Assembly: GCA_013399305.1 (NCBI GenBank)
Contig: VXAI01000091.1
Coordinates: 2,583,759 to 2,647,758, forward strand
Origin: Rostratula benghalensis
Lineage: Eukaryota; Chordata; Aves; Charadriiformes; Rostratulidae
DNA length: 64,000 nucleotides
Reading direction: 5' to 3'
Below are positions 36,338 to 50,300 of this stretch, one piece after another. How positions within the stretch are numbered: the stretch's first letter is position 1; every line of letters begins with the position of its first letter. Under the pieces are notes generated by a model that saw nothing but the letters and a program-made list of their open reading frames with translations, was not told the DNA's origin and did no database searches. Both the position numbers and the translations under genes were made by a program.

Positions 36338-37076
36338 TCAAGCATGAAAGCTCCTAATTTCCAAAAAGGAAAGATCAAATTGTGTGGTTTCAACATCTGA
36401 AAGTGGGGAAGAGAGGGAGCGTAGTGAAAAATGGGGAAATTATAGTCTTGTTGCATGTGTGGGTCAATCTGCTTATTTGTTTTCAAGCACTTAATTAGAA
36501 AATAAAAGGACACATGAAATTTTTTCATTGATTCCAAGACAATGTGTTCTTCCATTTTCAGTGAAAGTTTGGAGAAGTTCAGGTGACAAGTTAAGTTTGA
36601 TTCATAGCCATGTGGATGGAAGAGTTTTGCCTCCTACAAGGTCAGTTATCAGATAAAGCAGTGTCATTATTTTTCTAGTAGAAATGGGCCTGTTTACTTG
36701 GGGACCTTGGCTTTGTGTGTTTATCTGCAATGTCACATACACATCTGGTGTTTGTCACTGCAATCACTTTTTGCTAATTTTGGTCAAACACATCTGCTGG
36801 TAGCTATGGTGTCCGCTATCCTGTAGCAGGGAAACAGGTAAAGTTTTTCAGTTTGCTAAATCTGCCTCCTTGTGTGCACATTACTGGTTCTTTTGTTGCT
36901 TCTTTAATGCAGTTACATTCATGCCAGTATAAAATAGGAAAGCATCAAAATTTCCTAGTGCAGACAGAGACCCCCACACAATGACTAAACCGGATTTGTC
37001 CAAACTTTTGCCATTTCATTCTTCCTCAGATGTTTTGTGGGGAAGCTGTTTGTGCTCTGACAAGCAAACTATTGTG

Positions 37077-37092
37077 TTTGTTTGTTTGTTTG
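37077..37092. repeat. (TTTG)4 microsatellite
   Basis: Four exact TTTG units in an otherwise unremarkable stretch. Confidence 0.9.
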
Positions 37093-40000
37093 CTTTTTGA
37101 GTGTTAGATACTTTTAAAAGTTCATTTTTATGCTTCAATGACTACACAAATTGCTACTATTCGTTAGTATTTGCCCGGAAGATTAGGGCTAACATTTAGC
37201 ATAATGTACCCGGCATGTCTCTTTGATTATTACAGAACTGCCACATGAAGTATTATTTGGTGGCAATTTTATGATGTGCCCAAGTGGAATAAAATGCCTA
37301 TTTTATTAAAAAAAGAATGCACCCAAGGACAGCGCAATGGGACCCTGATAGAAATGTTTTGCAATAGGACACATTCTCATGAAGTGATTTAGTGTCTCAG
37401 ATGGGATTTAACTCCCAGGGAGAATTCCAGAATTGTCACTTACTGACACTGGTTTATTTTCAGTGGAGAATGCTGACTTCTCAGAAAAGGAGGAGGGGAG
37501 TGAAGAACCGTCTCGTTTGTTTTATCCCTGTGCTTGGTGGGTCAGAACAAAGCTATTTGGGGGCAATTCTGCTGCATTCCTTGTCAGATACTCATTCCAC
37601 AAGTGCTGAGCAGAGAATTTTCTTGCTTTCACTTGGGGCAGTTAAAAATAATAAATTGTATTTGAGAATAGTAGATGCGTTTTGTAAGTCTCTTGTAAAC
37701 TTTGCCCTGAAAGATCTCCATCACCTATGCAAATGTACTAGCAATCCTGTTAATATCTGGCAACTGGCAAACAAGGGGGAAAAAATGAGTTAATAAGAAA
37801 TCTTATTTAATATTCCAAAGCAAGTTTTTAATTAGTTTTTCTTTTTCCCCTTGATTTTGCGTAGGCCTAAAGAGATCAGCAATTTCTTAGAAAACAGCTG
37901 CTTCTGCTGATAGTAGTGGTGTATCTACAACTACTGTTCTTCAGCTTGACAGAGTGGTGCTTGCAGGACTGTGTGTGACTACATGTCTGCAGTCAGCACA
38001 CGCCAGTAGGAGATGTAAAGCTAAATGACTCCTTGAATTTTAACTTGCATGCAGCGTAAATCAAGTAAGTAATAGGCAGAAACACTCATTTCTTGAGAAC
38101 TATGTTCACAACTAGAAACCATTTGAGTTCTAATTAATGAAATGGAAAATGCCATGATCAGGGTTATCTCCCATATGAGGATTCTCGTTAAAGATAAAAC
38201 ATGTTAAGACTACTGTTCTTGTATGTAGGTGTGTCTGTGTACACACATGCACAGGCAAAACTGATCTGTTTCTTCTGGTTTGAAGTCATACCTGAGAAAA
38301 AGCCAAATTCTAATCTATAAAATAGACACATAAATGCAACACCGTATTTTTTTTTTTGGTCTGCTAGCAATGGCTCTCTGTACTTCATTTCTTGATGAGA
38401 AATCCAACTTGGAGTTAAAACATGCTTTGAATTTTTTCAATATTTGTAACATTTTCTGAAAAGCTGTCCATGCTTCACGCTCAGAAAATTCAGAGATTAT
38501 TTAGGTGTACTTTCTCACATGAAAGTAAAGGCTTTTCAGATGGATTGATCTGTTGCATCTCAGGGGCCCTGAAGGTTGCCATTATCTATTGTACTTATGT
38601 GTGTATGCCTCACTGGTGCCAAGACCTATCCATTCCCTTCTTTTCAGTGAATTAATGTTTAACTTTAAGCCCAGCATGGGTATGGCAGGGCTCAGATGGA
38701 TGTTCTCTTGAGTGACACACACCCATGTGTGAGGTAACGTACTTCAGTGGTGCCGCTCTAACAGGAGTGACAGGCTGTGATGCACAGGTAGATGCTTCTG
38801 GCAATTCTAACTTGCCAGAGCAATGTGTAAAGTGTCTGATATTTTCTCCTTACATAGCAATACTTTCTCATGATTTTAAAAGAATTTACTGACACCGTGA
38901 AGATCACTTAAATGTATTTTAAAGGTAATATAATTGCCAAAAGCTACGAGCAAGATTATCTCTTGCATCTGTCTACAGATGGGAGTCTACAGAAAGGGAA
39001 GATTTCAGTTTCTTCATCGGCCTTGTCTTCCCTTTTCAGCCCTGCACACAGACTCTGTTTTGTCCCTCCTGTATGGCAGCACAGGGATGGCAGGATTGGT
39101 GGCTGCGTGGCCGAGTGCAGAGAGGTTTTCACAGAAGGGCAAAAGAAGAGGGGAGGGGATAAAAATACGACTGCCTGCAACCCTGTGAGGCAGAAAGCAT
39201 TATGAGAGGGTCCCAGCTTCTTAAATGTGTGTGACTTCTCTAAAGACTCCAGAGAGAGAAAAGGAAAAATGGAGAAGACTGGCACATCCCTACTTAACTG
39301 GAGGTCTGCCCTCAATCTTGGGGTGTCTCAATTTTGAGTCTCCTGTGAGCAGCTTAAAGGTGGTGAGAACTCTAGTGCATGGGCATAAGGGTTTGGGGTT
39401 TTGGAACAGATAAACTCCAAACTAAGTAAACTGCAACTAAGCAAACAACTTGGGTATATGAGTGGTATCATTCTTCCTTGAAGGTGAACATGTATGTAAA
39501 CACTCAGATTAATCAGGAGCCTAAGTTGCCACAAAATAAGTCAGTGATGCTTTTGTTTCACTGGAATGGAACGTGGTATGACCAGTTCAATGTATGTTGT
39601 GATACATGAAGTAACTGATGGACTGGAACCACTAACAGTCAAGTGCTTAATAACCACAGAGTTTAAAATAGCAGAATACAACAAAAGTATTTGGGAATTG
39701 CAGTTCTTGGAAGAAGACACTTTCCAGTGTGTCTGGGTTTAGGCAATTTCTTCTTCCTTTCCACTCACCCTCCATAAGGTTCTGCAGTGATAACTGTGAG
39801 ACATCACTCTTCATTATCTGCAGAGCCTTCTGAGCATCCAGATCTGGTAGGTATATCTCTGTCAAGCCACAAAATAAGGGTGAGTTTAATCAGGACATAC
39901 TAAAGGTCTTAGCAGATGCCAAGCAGACATATTTGGAATTGCCAACACCTTTATTTTTATCTTACTCAGTTTGTTTTTAAGCTTGAACATGTGTGTACAC

Positions 40001-41320
40001 TAAGATTAGAACTATTTGCACGCCACATTTCAGAGTTCAGTTATTTTTGAGTTATCTCCATAGAACTAAAAATTATAAAAAAAAAAAAAAAGGTCAGTGG
40101 GTGGCATTTGATAAGGAGGAGAAAGGGAGATGATTTTATTTAAGGCAGAAATAGATAATTTTTTTTTTCAATGTGCTTAATAAAACAAAGAAAAGTCAAA
40201 GCTATGCATGGAGGTCAAGCACAGGAAAATCTGATTTCCTGAAGAAAGTATTCTCTCTTCACTTCCTCCCTTCTCCATGAGCATGGGAGCTGGTCCTTAA
40301 AGACATGTATGGGAGGTCTGCTGCACAAGGAATCTGCAGCTCATCAAGGGAAGTTATGGCCAACTGCACTAATGACCTATGCTTCTACATAAACACCTTT
40401 TTTTTTTTTTTTTTCCCCAGTTCCCAGCTGGATTGAAGTGCATTTGAATCAAATAGCCAACCAAACTTTTCTTACATGTAATGTATTTAAGGGCTAGATT
40501 CCATAGGCCTTGGAGTTAACATCTGCTTGCAGACATAGGTTGTATATTTTCACATGTAAAAATAGGGCTTTCCACAAAACTAACAGATTGCTTAATAAGA
40601 TTACTGATGATATAATCTTGCTTTATAAAGTTCAATGGCTGTTAATTCTCCTTAGTGCCCATCATGAATAGATGGTATTTTTATATGTGAAGGTCAGAAA
40701 CAGGAATAAATCTTCTCTGAATTCAAAGAAGTAGTGAACCCACTCTTTGTGGCTGCCTACTGCATTAGCCAGAGTGCAGTTACAGCCAAGACCCTGTGTC
40801 TTTCTCTTGGTAAAAAGGGGTCTCAATTCCTATTTGGCTATTAAAAGCAGTGGTCCAGATGCAACATCTGGCTCAGGAAATCCCTGAACTGCTGGTTGTC
40901 GGAAACAGGGAGGATATTTGGGAGGAGGGGGCGGAGAAGGAATCACTGACACACCCTGTTCTTATATTCTTTTTCCTAAGCATCTGCCTCTGTCTGCTGT
41001 CAAAGGCAGGATATTGGGCTGGATGTGTCTTTTATCTGACCTGGGATGGCAGTTCCTGTGTGTTTGGGGGGTGGAGTGGGGTGTGGCTGTGAACCTCCGT
41101 CTTCCGGGGTCTGAAGATCCCAAACATGACTTTCCCCTCCTGCCTAAAGCTTTATAACTGTAGTGCTTCATCTATCATCTGTTTTCCCCCAAATCTGCTT
41201 ACAGCAGAAGTACAGCATGGGGGAGGGGAGAGTTGCCCTCCTCAAAGGCTGGGTATTTTTATGTGTTTATGTACTTATTTTGGCTTGGATGGAGATTCTT
41301 TCCCCTCCTCTCCCAACCCC

Positions 41321-41364
41321 CCCAGTCCAGCCCTTACCCAATACTCCCAGTCCAGCCCTTACCC
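41321..41364. repeat. 25-bp minisatellite cut by gap
   Basis: CCCAGTCCAGCCCTTACCC starts at 41321 and again at 41346 (period 25), then runs into the N gap. The array is probably longer than shown. Confidence 0.8.
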
Positions 41365-41399
41365 NNNNNNNNNNNNNNNNNNNNNNNNNNNNNNNNNNN
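41365..41399. other. Assembly gap (35 N)
   Basis: A run of N directly follows two copies of a 25-bp repeat, so unresolved tandem copies are the likely cause. Reading frames across it are meaningless. Confidence 0.95.
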
Positions 41400-42221
41400 A
41401 GAGAAGTGACATCATTTTTAATCCTTGACAGTTTATGGGCTTTGAAAGAGATTCTGGATAACACTGAGCAATTAAGATTCCATTTTAATAGTTCTTTCAA
41501 GTGAAATCAAGTGAGTAATTAAATAAAATTGAATGAGGACCATGTCAGGCCACCCACAAGCTCTCATATCCGTTACAAGTAAATGAATAAATCCGGGTGG
41601 GGGACAAATGTTGTATGCCTAAGTGGTCCTATTTATGTATTATTGGGTGACTCTAGGAATGAGGCTTTCAGCTGAAGATTTGTTTTCTTTGTACAACATT
41701 TCCAAGCAAGAACATGCAAAATTGTCAATTGCTATTCAAGCAGCAGTAACTTTCTTATCCTTTTAAATTCTGTATGGTGGTCTTAATTCCATATGGGTGC
41801 CATTGTTTTGTATATATGGCCTACTGCAAAAGCCACAGAACATAAACAGGTATTTTTACCTGAAATGCTGGATTTGAATTTCTGTTGCCTTGTTATTTAT
41901 ATGATTATATATGGATGCTTGGTGAAAGTTGCTTCAGAGTGCAAACACGGGGTATGATATTACACATGCTTCGCATTCATTGTACACAGATAAAAAAAGC
42001 AAAGTGCAGGCAAAGGAAAAACAAGTGCTTTTGAGATTTACAGTACGATAACTAAGTAGGTATTGATGAAAAGCGATATCTCTCTGTTGTATATCAGTTA
42101 ATTTTCTTAGTCATTTTCTTTAAGATTTTCCACTCTTACATGTTAAATTTTATGCCAGGATTTCTCATTGTAATTAGAAGCTTTAACCACACACTGTACT
42201 GTCAAAGTGTATTCTTTGTGC

Positions 42222-42476
42222 TGTGTAGCTAGAATGCCTAATCTTGTCTTATATCTATGCAAAATATTGGTATAATATTGATGAATGAAAAATGTCCCAT
42301 TTGAAATTAAAACAGAAATATGAATATGATTAAATTTGGTTAACAGTATTGTGTAGCTGGAATGCCTAATCCTGTCTTAGATCTATGCAAAATATTGATA
42401 TAATATTGATGAATGCAAAATGTCCCATTTGAAATTCAAACAGAAATATTAATATGATGAAATTTGGTAACAGTTT
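42222..42476. repeat. Tandem duplication, 128-bp unit, about 92% identical
   Basis: Copy 1 (42222-42349) and copy 2 (42350-42476) both start TGTGTAGCT and both contain ATGTCCCATTTGAAATT. I count about nine substitutions and one single-base deletion between them. The duplication is clearly older than the 53-bp one. No open frame or known repeat is recognised in the unit. Confidence 0.9.
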
Positions 42477-43399
42477 TGAAAACTTAACTTGCCTCTACGG
42501 TATTACTTTTCCTGAAATAAAAAAAAAGGTGGGGAGGCAGTGGTCCAATACAACAGCCAAAATAATCTCATTGTATTTCACGTAAAGATCCACAGAAAAA
42601 CTCTTATTATGCCTCAAGAATTTCCTCTGTAGCACACCTTCTGGGCACAGCTGATGGAGTGGGTACAAGGCAGCACTCCCTGATCACCCTGCACAAACTT
42701 GTTTTCCCTTCATCCTGTCGGTGTGCTGCAATCAGCTGGTCATCGCCCAGTGCCTGTAGGTGCTACCCTAGTACAAATACATACTTGCCTTTTTCTTCCT
42801 CTCCTAAACCACGATTTTCTGTTTTTACTGTGAATCTGGGAAAATGCAGGCCCCCTCTGGTGGTCAAAAAACCATCTGTACAATTCTACGGGATTTCACT
42901 CTTAAACTGTTTTGCTGAAGGGCCAAAATGTCTGCAGTCATATGACCATCGTTAGTTCATTTTTCTAAGAAAACCACCAGAATGAGCCAAAACTGGAGGA
43001 GAAAAATGTGTAGGAGAGGTGTTCCAGTGTGTGTCAGGTCCCAGGAATGTGATCAGTGGCGTTTATGGGTGCACACAGAGAGTAACTGCAAAATTCATTG
43101 CACCGAATCTCCCTGCCTGGCTGGCACATGGGGACTGGGCCTGCTGTTGGAGAAAGGACAGAGCATTAGGGAGAAATAGGAAACAAACTCTTACTGCTGA
43201 GAAAAAATACTGCCTAATGTCATGGGCTGCTCTTTCTCTGATCACTGGAAACCACAGGGACACTGAATGTGGCATAGCAAGGTATAGGAAGCAAGTATAG
43301 GATGATGTACTGGTTTTTATGGCTTCCTTTTAATTTGGAAGAAGTGGGGTCATGATAAGAAAAGCATTTGGATTCAAACAGAGGATTATGATTATGATA

Positions 43400-43828
43400 T
43401 TAAGATGATTAAGGGAGTGGAGCATCTCCCATATGAGGAAAGGCTGAGGGAGCTGGGTCTCTTTAGCTTGGAGAAGAGGAGACTGAGGGGTGACCTCATT
43501 AATCTCCATAAATATGTAAAGGGTGAGTGTCAGGAGGATGGAGCCAGGCTCTTCTCAGTGATGGCCTATGATAGGACAAGGGGCAATGAGTAAAAGTTGG
43601 AACACAGGAGGTTCCACTTAAATATGAGGAAAAACTTCTTCACGGTGAGGGTGATGGAGCCCTGGAACGGGCTGCCCAGAGAGGTTGTGGAGTCTCCTTC
43701 TCTGGAGACATTCAAACCCCTCCTGGACACGTTCCTGTGTGACCTGATCTAGGTGTTCCTGCTCTGGCAGGGGGATTGGACTAGATGATCTTTCAAGGTC
43801 CCTTCCAATCCCTGATATTCTGTGATAT
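43400..43828 (+). mobile_element. CR1 LINE, 3' fragment
   Basis: This 5'-truncated CR1 starts in the ORF2 C-terminus and ends with the CR1 tail. The sense strand encodes [37 protein letters not shown] and YDRTRGNE, then a stop at 43591. GCCCTGGAACGGGCTGCCCA and the 3' UTR follow, ending in CCTGATATTCTGTGATATGA. It is of a different subtype from the copy at 23847, and on the opposite strand. Confidence 0.9.
43405..43593 (+). pseudogene. CR1 ORF2 C-terminal remnant
   Basis: About 62 codons of the ORF2 C-terminal tail are open, then an in-frame stop follows the RTRGNE motif where full-length copies continue. It lacks endonuclease and reverse transcriptase and cannot act. Confidence 0.8.
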
Positions 43829-46800
43829 GAAACTCTTACATTTAGAGGAACTCTCTCCTAATCACTTTTCCTTGAGTATGCTTGCATGTGAAAAAGTGGC
43901 ATTTCCCTTTGCTCTTGTAAGGATGCTTGGTGTTGTCCTCTCTGGCAAGTTATTTCAACAACATCTAACTTCTTGGAGGTTGAAATGGTTTCTGAAACTG
44001 CTGAGAAAATTAAATAATGTCTAGAAATTGCTATGGCATCATTAAAAGCAACTGCCAGTGATGTCATCTGGAAGATAATCCAAATGGGTGTCCAAAATCA
44101 GTCTTGAAGTCACTAGCCTTCAAGAAACGGGCTGGTTCTCATACATTGCACAAGCTTCCACTGGCATTTCTTAGCCTGTCCCCTTAGCTCTCAATTTGAC
44201 TTTCTTTCTGCTGCTCCTCAGCAGCAACACATACCACCAACCACTCAAAGGGTAAGAGTCCAGTCAACACAACAGCTGACCGAGAAAAGGAGTAATTCAC
44301 CAATGTCCTTATTCACTGAAGAGCACTTGGTCAATCCTATCAATGGTGAGAAAGAGGATTTAATAGTAACGTACTGTAATTCTGCGTTGTTTTTTTTTTA
44401 AACCCCACTCGCCACAGTAATGGCTGCTTGTCGTGTGATTCTTATTAGCCTATTCTTAAGGAAGCTGAGAAAGGGGGATTGGGATTTTTCATAAAAATAC
44501 ATTTAATGTTATTAAAAGGTTTGTAATTGAGAGTGGTGGTTTCCCAGAATTCCCTGCTTTTCTTCATCTTGTAGCTCTTCTGCATACCTGTGGACTGTAA
44601 AAAATGGCTCTGTGCCATAATACACAGTGCAGTTTTAAAATTCTGCTAGCAGGGGTCATCCTGGCCAAGGACTTCTGATTTTTTTTTTTTTTTTTCTGTA
44701 GTAAGTCTGAAGGCCCTGCACAATTTGCTGGTAAGTGTACACTGTCGGCAGCTACATGCCACCATCAGAAAAGAGGCGAGCTGCCAGAGTAGCTGGACAG
44801 CTTAGAGTTCAGGGTATATTTTTTATCCAAGTTTATGAATTCCTATGTCATAAATAGATGCTTCCTAAGTAGAAAGTTAGAAATCAGTATAAGGATTTTT
44901 ATTGTTCTTTTCAATATAGCAAAAAGAATGAATAATTTTTAATGACATTTCGTTCTACTGCTACAGCCACTCACCATGTGAATAAGCAATACTTGTGCAC
45001 CGGGCTGTGCAGAGGAGAATGACTTTAAGAAGGAAGAAGAGGAGTTTATGGCTGCCTTGAATGTTCTTTTTCAAAATGCCAAATTCTGAATTATTTTCAA
45101 AAAGTGTTCACATGAAGAAATGAGGATACTATTCATAAGCAACCTTCAGAGTCCTTTTCCTTTGCTGAATTGTTATCCAAGTCTTGTTACTCATGTATCA
45201 GTCCCTGAACTTGTCAATCCTTAATCTTTTTGATGAACTAAGTAGTCTGAATTCATGGTCCTTCTCATATGTGACATTTATTTTCCAGGTGGGTAGACAG
45301 CAGTGCTTAAGTTTTGTGAAATGTAAGCCGTTAAGGTGCCATTTCATGCCAGGACCACGGCACAGTTACGGAAGAAGGTGAGTCACCAGCCCATCTTCTA
45401 TCATGGCCTTGTCTCATCTTTCATGCAGTGAGCAGTGGGGCTCCTGGGGGGCCAATGTTGCCTTCAGATCATTTATGGAGTTCCTCTTTCCTGGCTTTTG
45501 AACAAAGATTTTGGTTTGTGAGTTATAGGACAAGGAAGATAGGTCATGTCTGTTATTCGCTGTTGTTGCTTTTCTCTGAACTTTCTATAATTTATCAGCA
45601 TCCTTTTTGAACTGCAGGCACTAAGCCTGGACAGTGTTCTAGCAGTAATTGCTCAGGACTGCATGCAGACATACGATAGCCATCCTGCTTAATATACTCT
45701 CGGGTGTATGCCTGTGTATGCAAGAGCAGCATTGTCTCTTCTAGCAGTGTGTCACATTGGGAGCTCCCATTCAGTTGACAAAGCAGCATGACTCCAGTAT
45801 GTTTCCAGCAACCTAAAGCTCATGAAAGAGATCCTTTTTTTTCCTAGATGCAGTTAATCATGAAGGGAAACAAGATTACATTGAGGTCTTTTAAACCAAT
45901 TTTTTTCTCCTGGGGACCAGCTTCATTCCTGTGACCCAGAAACAAAGACCTTAGGTATGAATTGTTAAACGGCTGAAAAGACCCATTCTCTTTCTTTGTT
46001 CAGGCAATATACAACACATGCCAGCAAAGGTATTGAAAGAACTTTTGGTATGGGTATGCATTCCTTTGACTGGGTGTTTGCATGCAAGACAGTTTATATA
46101 ATTATAATAGTAAGAGCTGATATTTGAACACTATTCTTAGTACAAACTGCAAATCAAAGTTGAATGGGACTACCCTATTCATCCTGCTGCTGATACTGTC
46201 AGCTGCTCCAGAATGCTATTCAAAAGATCAGGAATAAAAATGCTAAGAAAAATACAGTATGCAGGCAAGTTGTGGGCACATGTAAAGGGCATGTATATCC
46301 AAGCTGCTATGAGGTCCCTAATTACTCAAAGATAGTATATTAATGTGTCAGAATCTGGCTAAGATTCTCCATCTTTCTGTCTCATTACTACTGCTGGTGG
46401 CTCCCCAGGCTCCTGCCAGGGAAATCCAACCCTAAGCTGCTGTGTGCTATATGCCTAGCAGCCCGAACATCAGAAGCTGATAAAAGGCATCAAGTCAGGA
46501 TCAAGAGACAGAAAGAGCTAAGTGAGGAATTTCACAGACACACATAAAAGGTGGTGCTGAGGAAAAGGGGGTATAAACAAACAGGATTTTTCAATAGGAA
46601 GAGCCTGGTTTACCTGCAAGATCAGATGAGGACAGAAAAGGAAGATGAGCTGATTAAAAAAATCTGAAAAAAACAAGGAAAGAGGTGGACCATAATGTAA
46701 GAATACTCCCCTGTGGCAGTGAGAAAACAGAGGCAAAGAAGAATGTGCAGGCTTCATTGCTTCATTACAAACTCCCTCAAAGTGCTCTGTACTTGGCAGG

Positions 46801-47317
46801 CTCCTGGCTCACCCCTTGTGCCAGAGGATTTTCCTGGCTAAAGCAGTCCGCTGGCAGATGCTCCCCCACCTCAGACCCAGAGCTACCATCTCCCAAACAG
46901 CCTGTGTGACTAAGAGGAGGCTGACTATATTTTCATTACGATATCCTGAAAAATATTAATGGGGAAGATGGTTACAGGAAAAGCTTTAAAAATTGCCATG
47001 TTTGCAGAAACAGAGTGCTTTATTGTGTGGTTGCTTATAGTCAGATTTTCCCTTAAACAGAGACTAAAAGAAGAGGCTTACTTCAGATCATCGATCTGCA
47101 ATACAAAGGAAAAAGTAACCCAAACCCTATTATCAAAACTACATTTGCTAAGCATCCTCTCTAGGATCTCCACGGGCTCATAAGGCTACAGGACAGTGCG
47201 TACTGTGTATCCCAGCCAGGATGGGCACCGGTGGGTGCTCAGAGCAGTTGTTATATGTGGCTTTGGGGCCTCAGTGGAGACAGTTTTTCCCTGCCAGGAA
47301 GGCAGGACTGCTATCTT

Positions 47318-47333
47318 TCTGTCTGTCTGTCTG
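47318..47333. repeat. (TCTG)4 microsatellite
   Basis: Four exact TCTG units inside a short CT-rich patch. Confidence 0.9.
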
Positions 47334-50300
47334 TCCTGATCTTCAGGGCACTGAAATACAACATGGTACTAAGAGGATTATGTCATGTCTTCCTCCTTCC
47401 CACCCCTAAGGTCACTTGGTTAATATTTCTATTGTATACTTTAATTAGCACATTCCTGGCCTCAAGCTACCTTCTCCCGTTCCTGGCACAGCCGTTTAGA
47501 TAATATATATTATTTTTTAAATGTTAATTGTGCAAGGACCTTTTAGGATTTGTAATGTTTAGCTTGCTGTGACCTTTGCACGGGATCTGCCCATGACATA
47601 CATGCAGCAAACACTGGCTTGTGGTGGCAGGCTGCCAAAACTCCCTGGCCTCTCAGCACCTTGTCCCATGCCTACAGTTTGTTAGATTTCTGGGGAGCCC
47701 TGCCATGCATGTTAATGCAGCAAAACCCAATCTGTACCTGGGCCTTAACACCTGGCCTGTGGTGTGCCAAACTGAAAGTGAAAGGTTGCCTTTGATTGAC
47801 ACCTAAGGGAGTCTGCGTTTATGGCACAGCAGAGTCTGAGAGTAAGGACTAGGCCTGTGAACTGGAGCGGAGGTTTCCTTTCTTGGGAGGGCTACTCAAG
47901 AGGGGCTTGCATACCCAGAAGGGGCTCACCAGTCCCTTGAGAGCAGAAGTGCCTCTGATGACTTTCTGTTGCTATAAACTCTGGACTCCTACAGCAGTCC
48001 CACACAGGTGGGTGCAGGCATCAGTGAGCCCACTCACCAAGCTCACTCCGCTTTGGTTACCACTCATGAGAAATCAAAAAGCCATCGACTATCCCAGACC
48101 TAAGTAAGAGAGATACAGGTGGGATCTTATGTGTTAGGTGAGTACCTGTTGAGAGGTATCGATGATAAAGCAACAACTACATAATTTCACAATGTCAACC
48201 TAAGCATCCAGTGACAGAGGCAGATCTCAGAGGAGGGTAATATCTGGCAGTGGAAAAAGAAAAAGCAACAGTAAGCAGCTGGGAGGGTGCCCAGGAGCTT
48301 CAGTCTCTGACCCAGTTCAGCTGCAGATACAGCAACACACCCAGGCCAAGCCTCATTAACAGCTTTATAAATTTCTGCAATATCTGGGTGTTGTCTGAAG
48401 GTTTCCCTTGAGCACGCCCCCGCGATCTGAGCCTCAGTCAGTACGGCTATAGAATATACAGGAAAAAGTAACAATGCTTCTTTTTAAGAAGCAGATATCA
48501 GCATCTGAAATAAGTCACTGTGCTTGACTTAGCCAAACCAAATTCCTGATGTCTGGAGTTTTGTCTATCTAGTGATAGCAAGATAAGATACAATATGCAT
48601 GAATCTACTGCAGGACCATGCAAAACTAAATAGTGCCGCAAAGATAATTGTGCTTTAATTAATACGGTCTGCTGCTCCACACTCCACCAAGTTTCTGATT
48701 ATTTGTCCATCTTTAAATTTTCAACAAAGCATTCCTGCACAGTCGGATGCCTTCAGAAAAAGAAGGAAAAAAAAAAGTATCTTCCTTTCCATTTTGGAAG
48801 TTTGGCTTGTTTTCAAGCCATTTCATTCAATAAAATGTTTTTTTATTATTAACACCATATTAGGCATGTTCATTTTTCAAAACTTCTTGAGATTCTAAAT
48901 TTCTGTGAATTTCATAAGTGAAGAATATGAAAAATTTTTACATATGGCATAAAAACCTAAAGCAATTTGGGAAACATGTTTTAGTTAATTCTGAAATACT
49001 AAGTTTACTCGTTTGTTCAACTATTTCACTTTAATGTCGAAACCTCCAGCTTTTAAAAATGCATCTCTCAACTACAAGATGGTTCTTTTGCCCACTCACA
49101 GCAGTTGACACTGATTTTTTTTTTCATAGTTATTTGGTGTAAAAGACTAAAAATAAAAACATATTGTTCTGAGCATTGTGGACAACTTTTCCAGACGGGG
49201 AAAACAGAGGGTTTTATGACTTAGGAAAGCAGAGTTCCCAGAGGGCTGCTCTGCTTTTCTTCCACTCTTCCCTTTAGGATTTTCTGAAAACATTTCACTT
49301 ACTTTTGACTCTGCAGTACATTTATAGCCTCTTATTTTTAGGGTTTTGTGCGTACCTCCCGTGTGCATGTTCCAGCCCTGCCTTCTGCCTGCTCTCCCAT
49401 GCACACAGAGGTATCACGGCACACTTGCTTATGTTCACTCACTCAAACGTGACCGAAGATTCAAAGTGGTGGGGGTGCCTGGTTTTGGTTTTCTCCTTCC
49501 CAGCTGCTAGGCAGAATTCTGCTCTCTGCTTTTAATGGGTTAGGCTGAGTGTTCTGCCTGCAGGAGGGAGCAGTGCTGGGAAGGAGGGAAGCCCGCTCCA
49601 GCCTGGGGTGTTCCATCATGCAGCAGGCAGAGGGGCAGCAAAGCTGATGCAGCCCCAGGTTTCCTCAACCCACGCTGTGTTCCTGTACTAGTCTGTACCC
49701 ACGTGGACAAGTGGGCAAGAGCTTCAAGGAAAGGGACATATCTGCCCATCAACTCCTAGGGGTATCCCCCAACTGGCAACCTGTGTCCTCGCATCATTTC
49801 CCCAAGGCAAAAGCTAAGTAGAAGCAGTGCAGCAAGGTCTGAAAGGGCGAAACATGCCTTCGTCCGCTCCTTTGTTATCCTGAACAGCTGAGGTAGAGCC
49901 ACACACAACCCACGACTGCAAATGGCAATATCAACTGTAGAAAGAAAATCCTATTTTTGATTGGCTGTTACAGCTGTTTGATGGCACAGCTTTCCAGCAA
50001 CTCAGAATTTCTCTGTAAATAGGGAATCATCACAAAATAGGGATCAACAACATTATACGAAGACTGAGTTTTAAAATGGAATAGCCAAATATACCTTCTA
50101 GTTGCACCTAAATTAATAATCTAATTTTGAAAGGAAATCAGAACCTAGCAGCTGCTGGTGGTTTTCTTTAACCTGTTTTAGAAAGAGTCAGATTATGGGG
50201 GTTTGAGTATGTGGGTGCATATAATAAAAAAAATTGTCAACCTATTCTTAGAATATATTTAATAGTTGATTTTTTTTTTTTGACTGAGCAATCTAATAAA

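Larger units (their letters stand above)
29661..43399. other. Intergenic or intronic DNA without supported genes
   Basis: AT-rich DNA with A-rich runs (31394-31426, 33806-33821, 40079-40092), a T-run near 40399-40414, the tandem duplications at 34848 and 42222, two hairpins, and a gap at 41365-41399. Open frames are short and featureless. Confidence 0.55.

Noticed and set aside
36211..36555. 114-codon - frame over the overlapping hairpins
   Set aside because: It has no recognisable motif. The openness appears incidental to the GC-rich hairpin block.
37392..37793. 133-codon + frame
   Set aside because: It is not framed by splice sites, and its composition is random-like with no domain.
41126..41504. 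Open frames across the second gap
   Set aside because: They depend on N bases and a C-rich minisatellite, with no codon structure.
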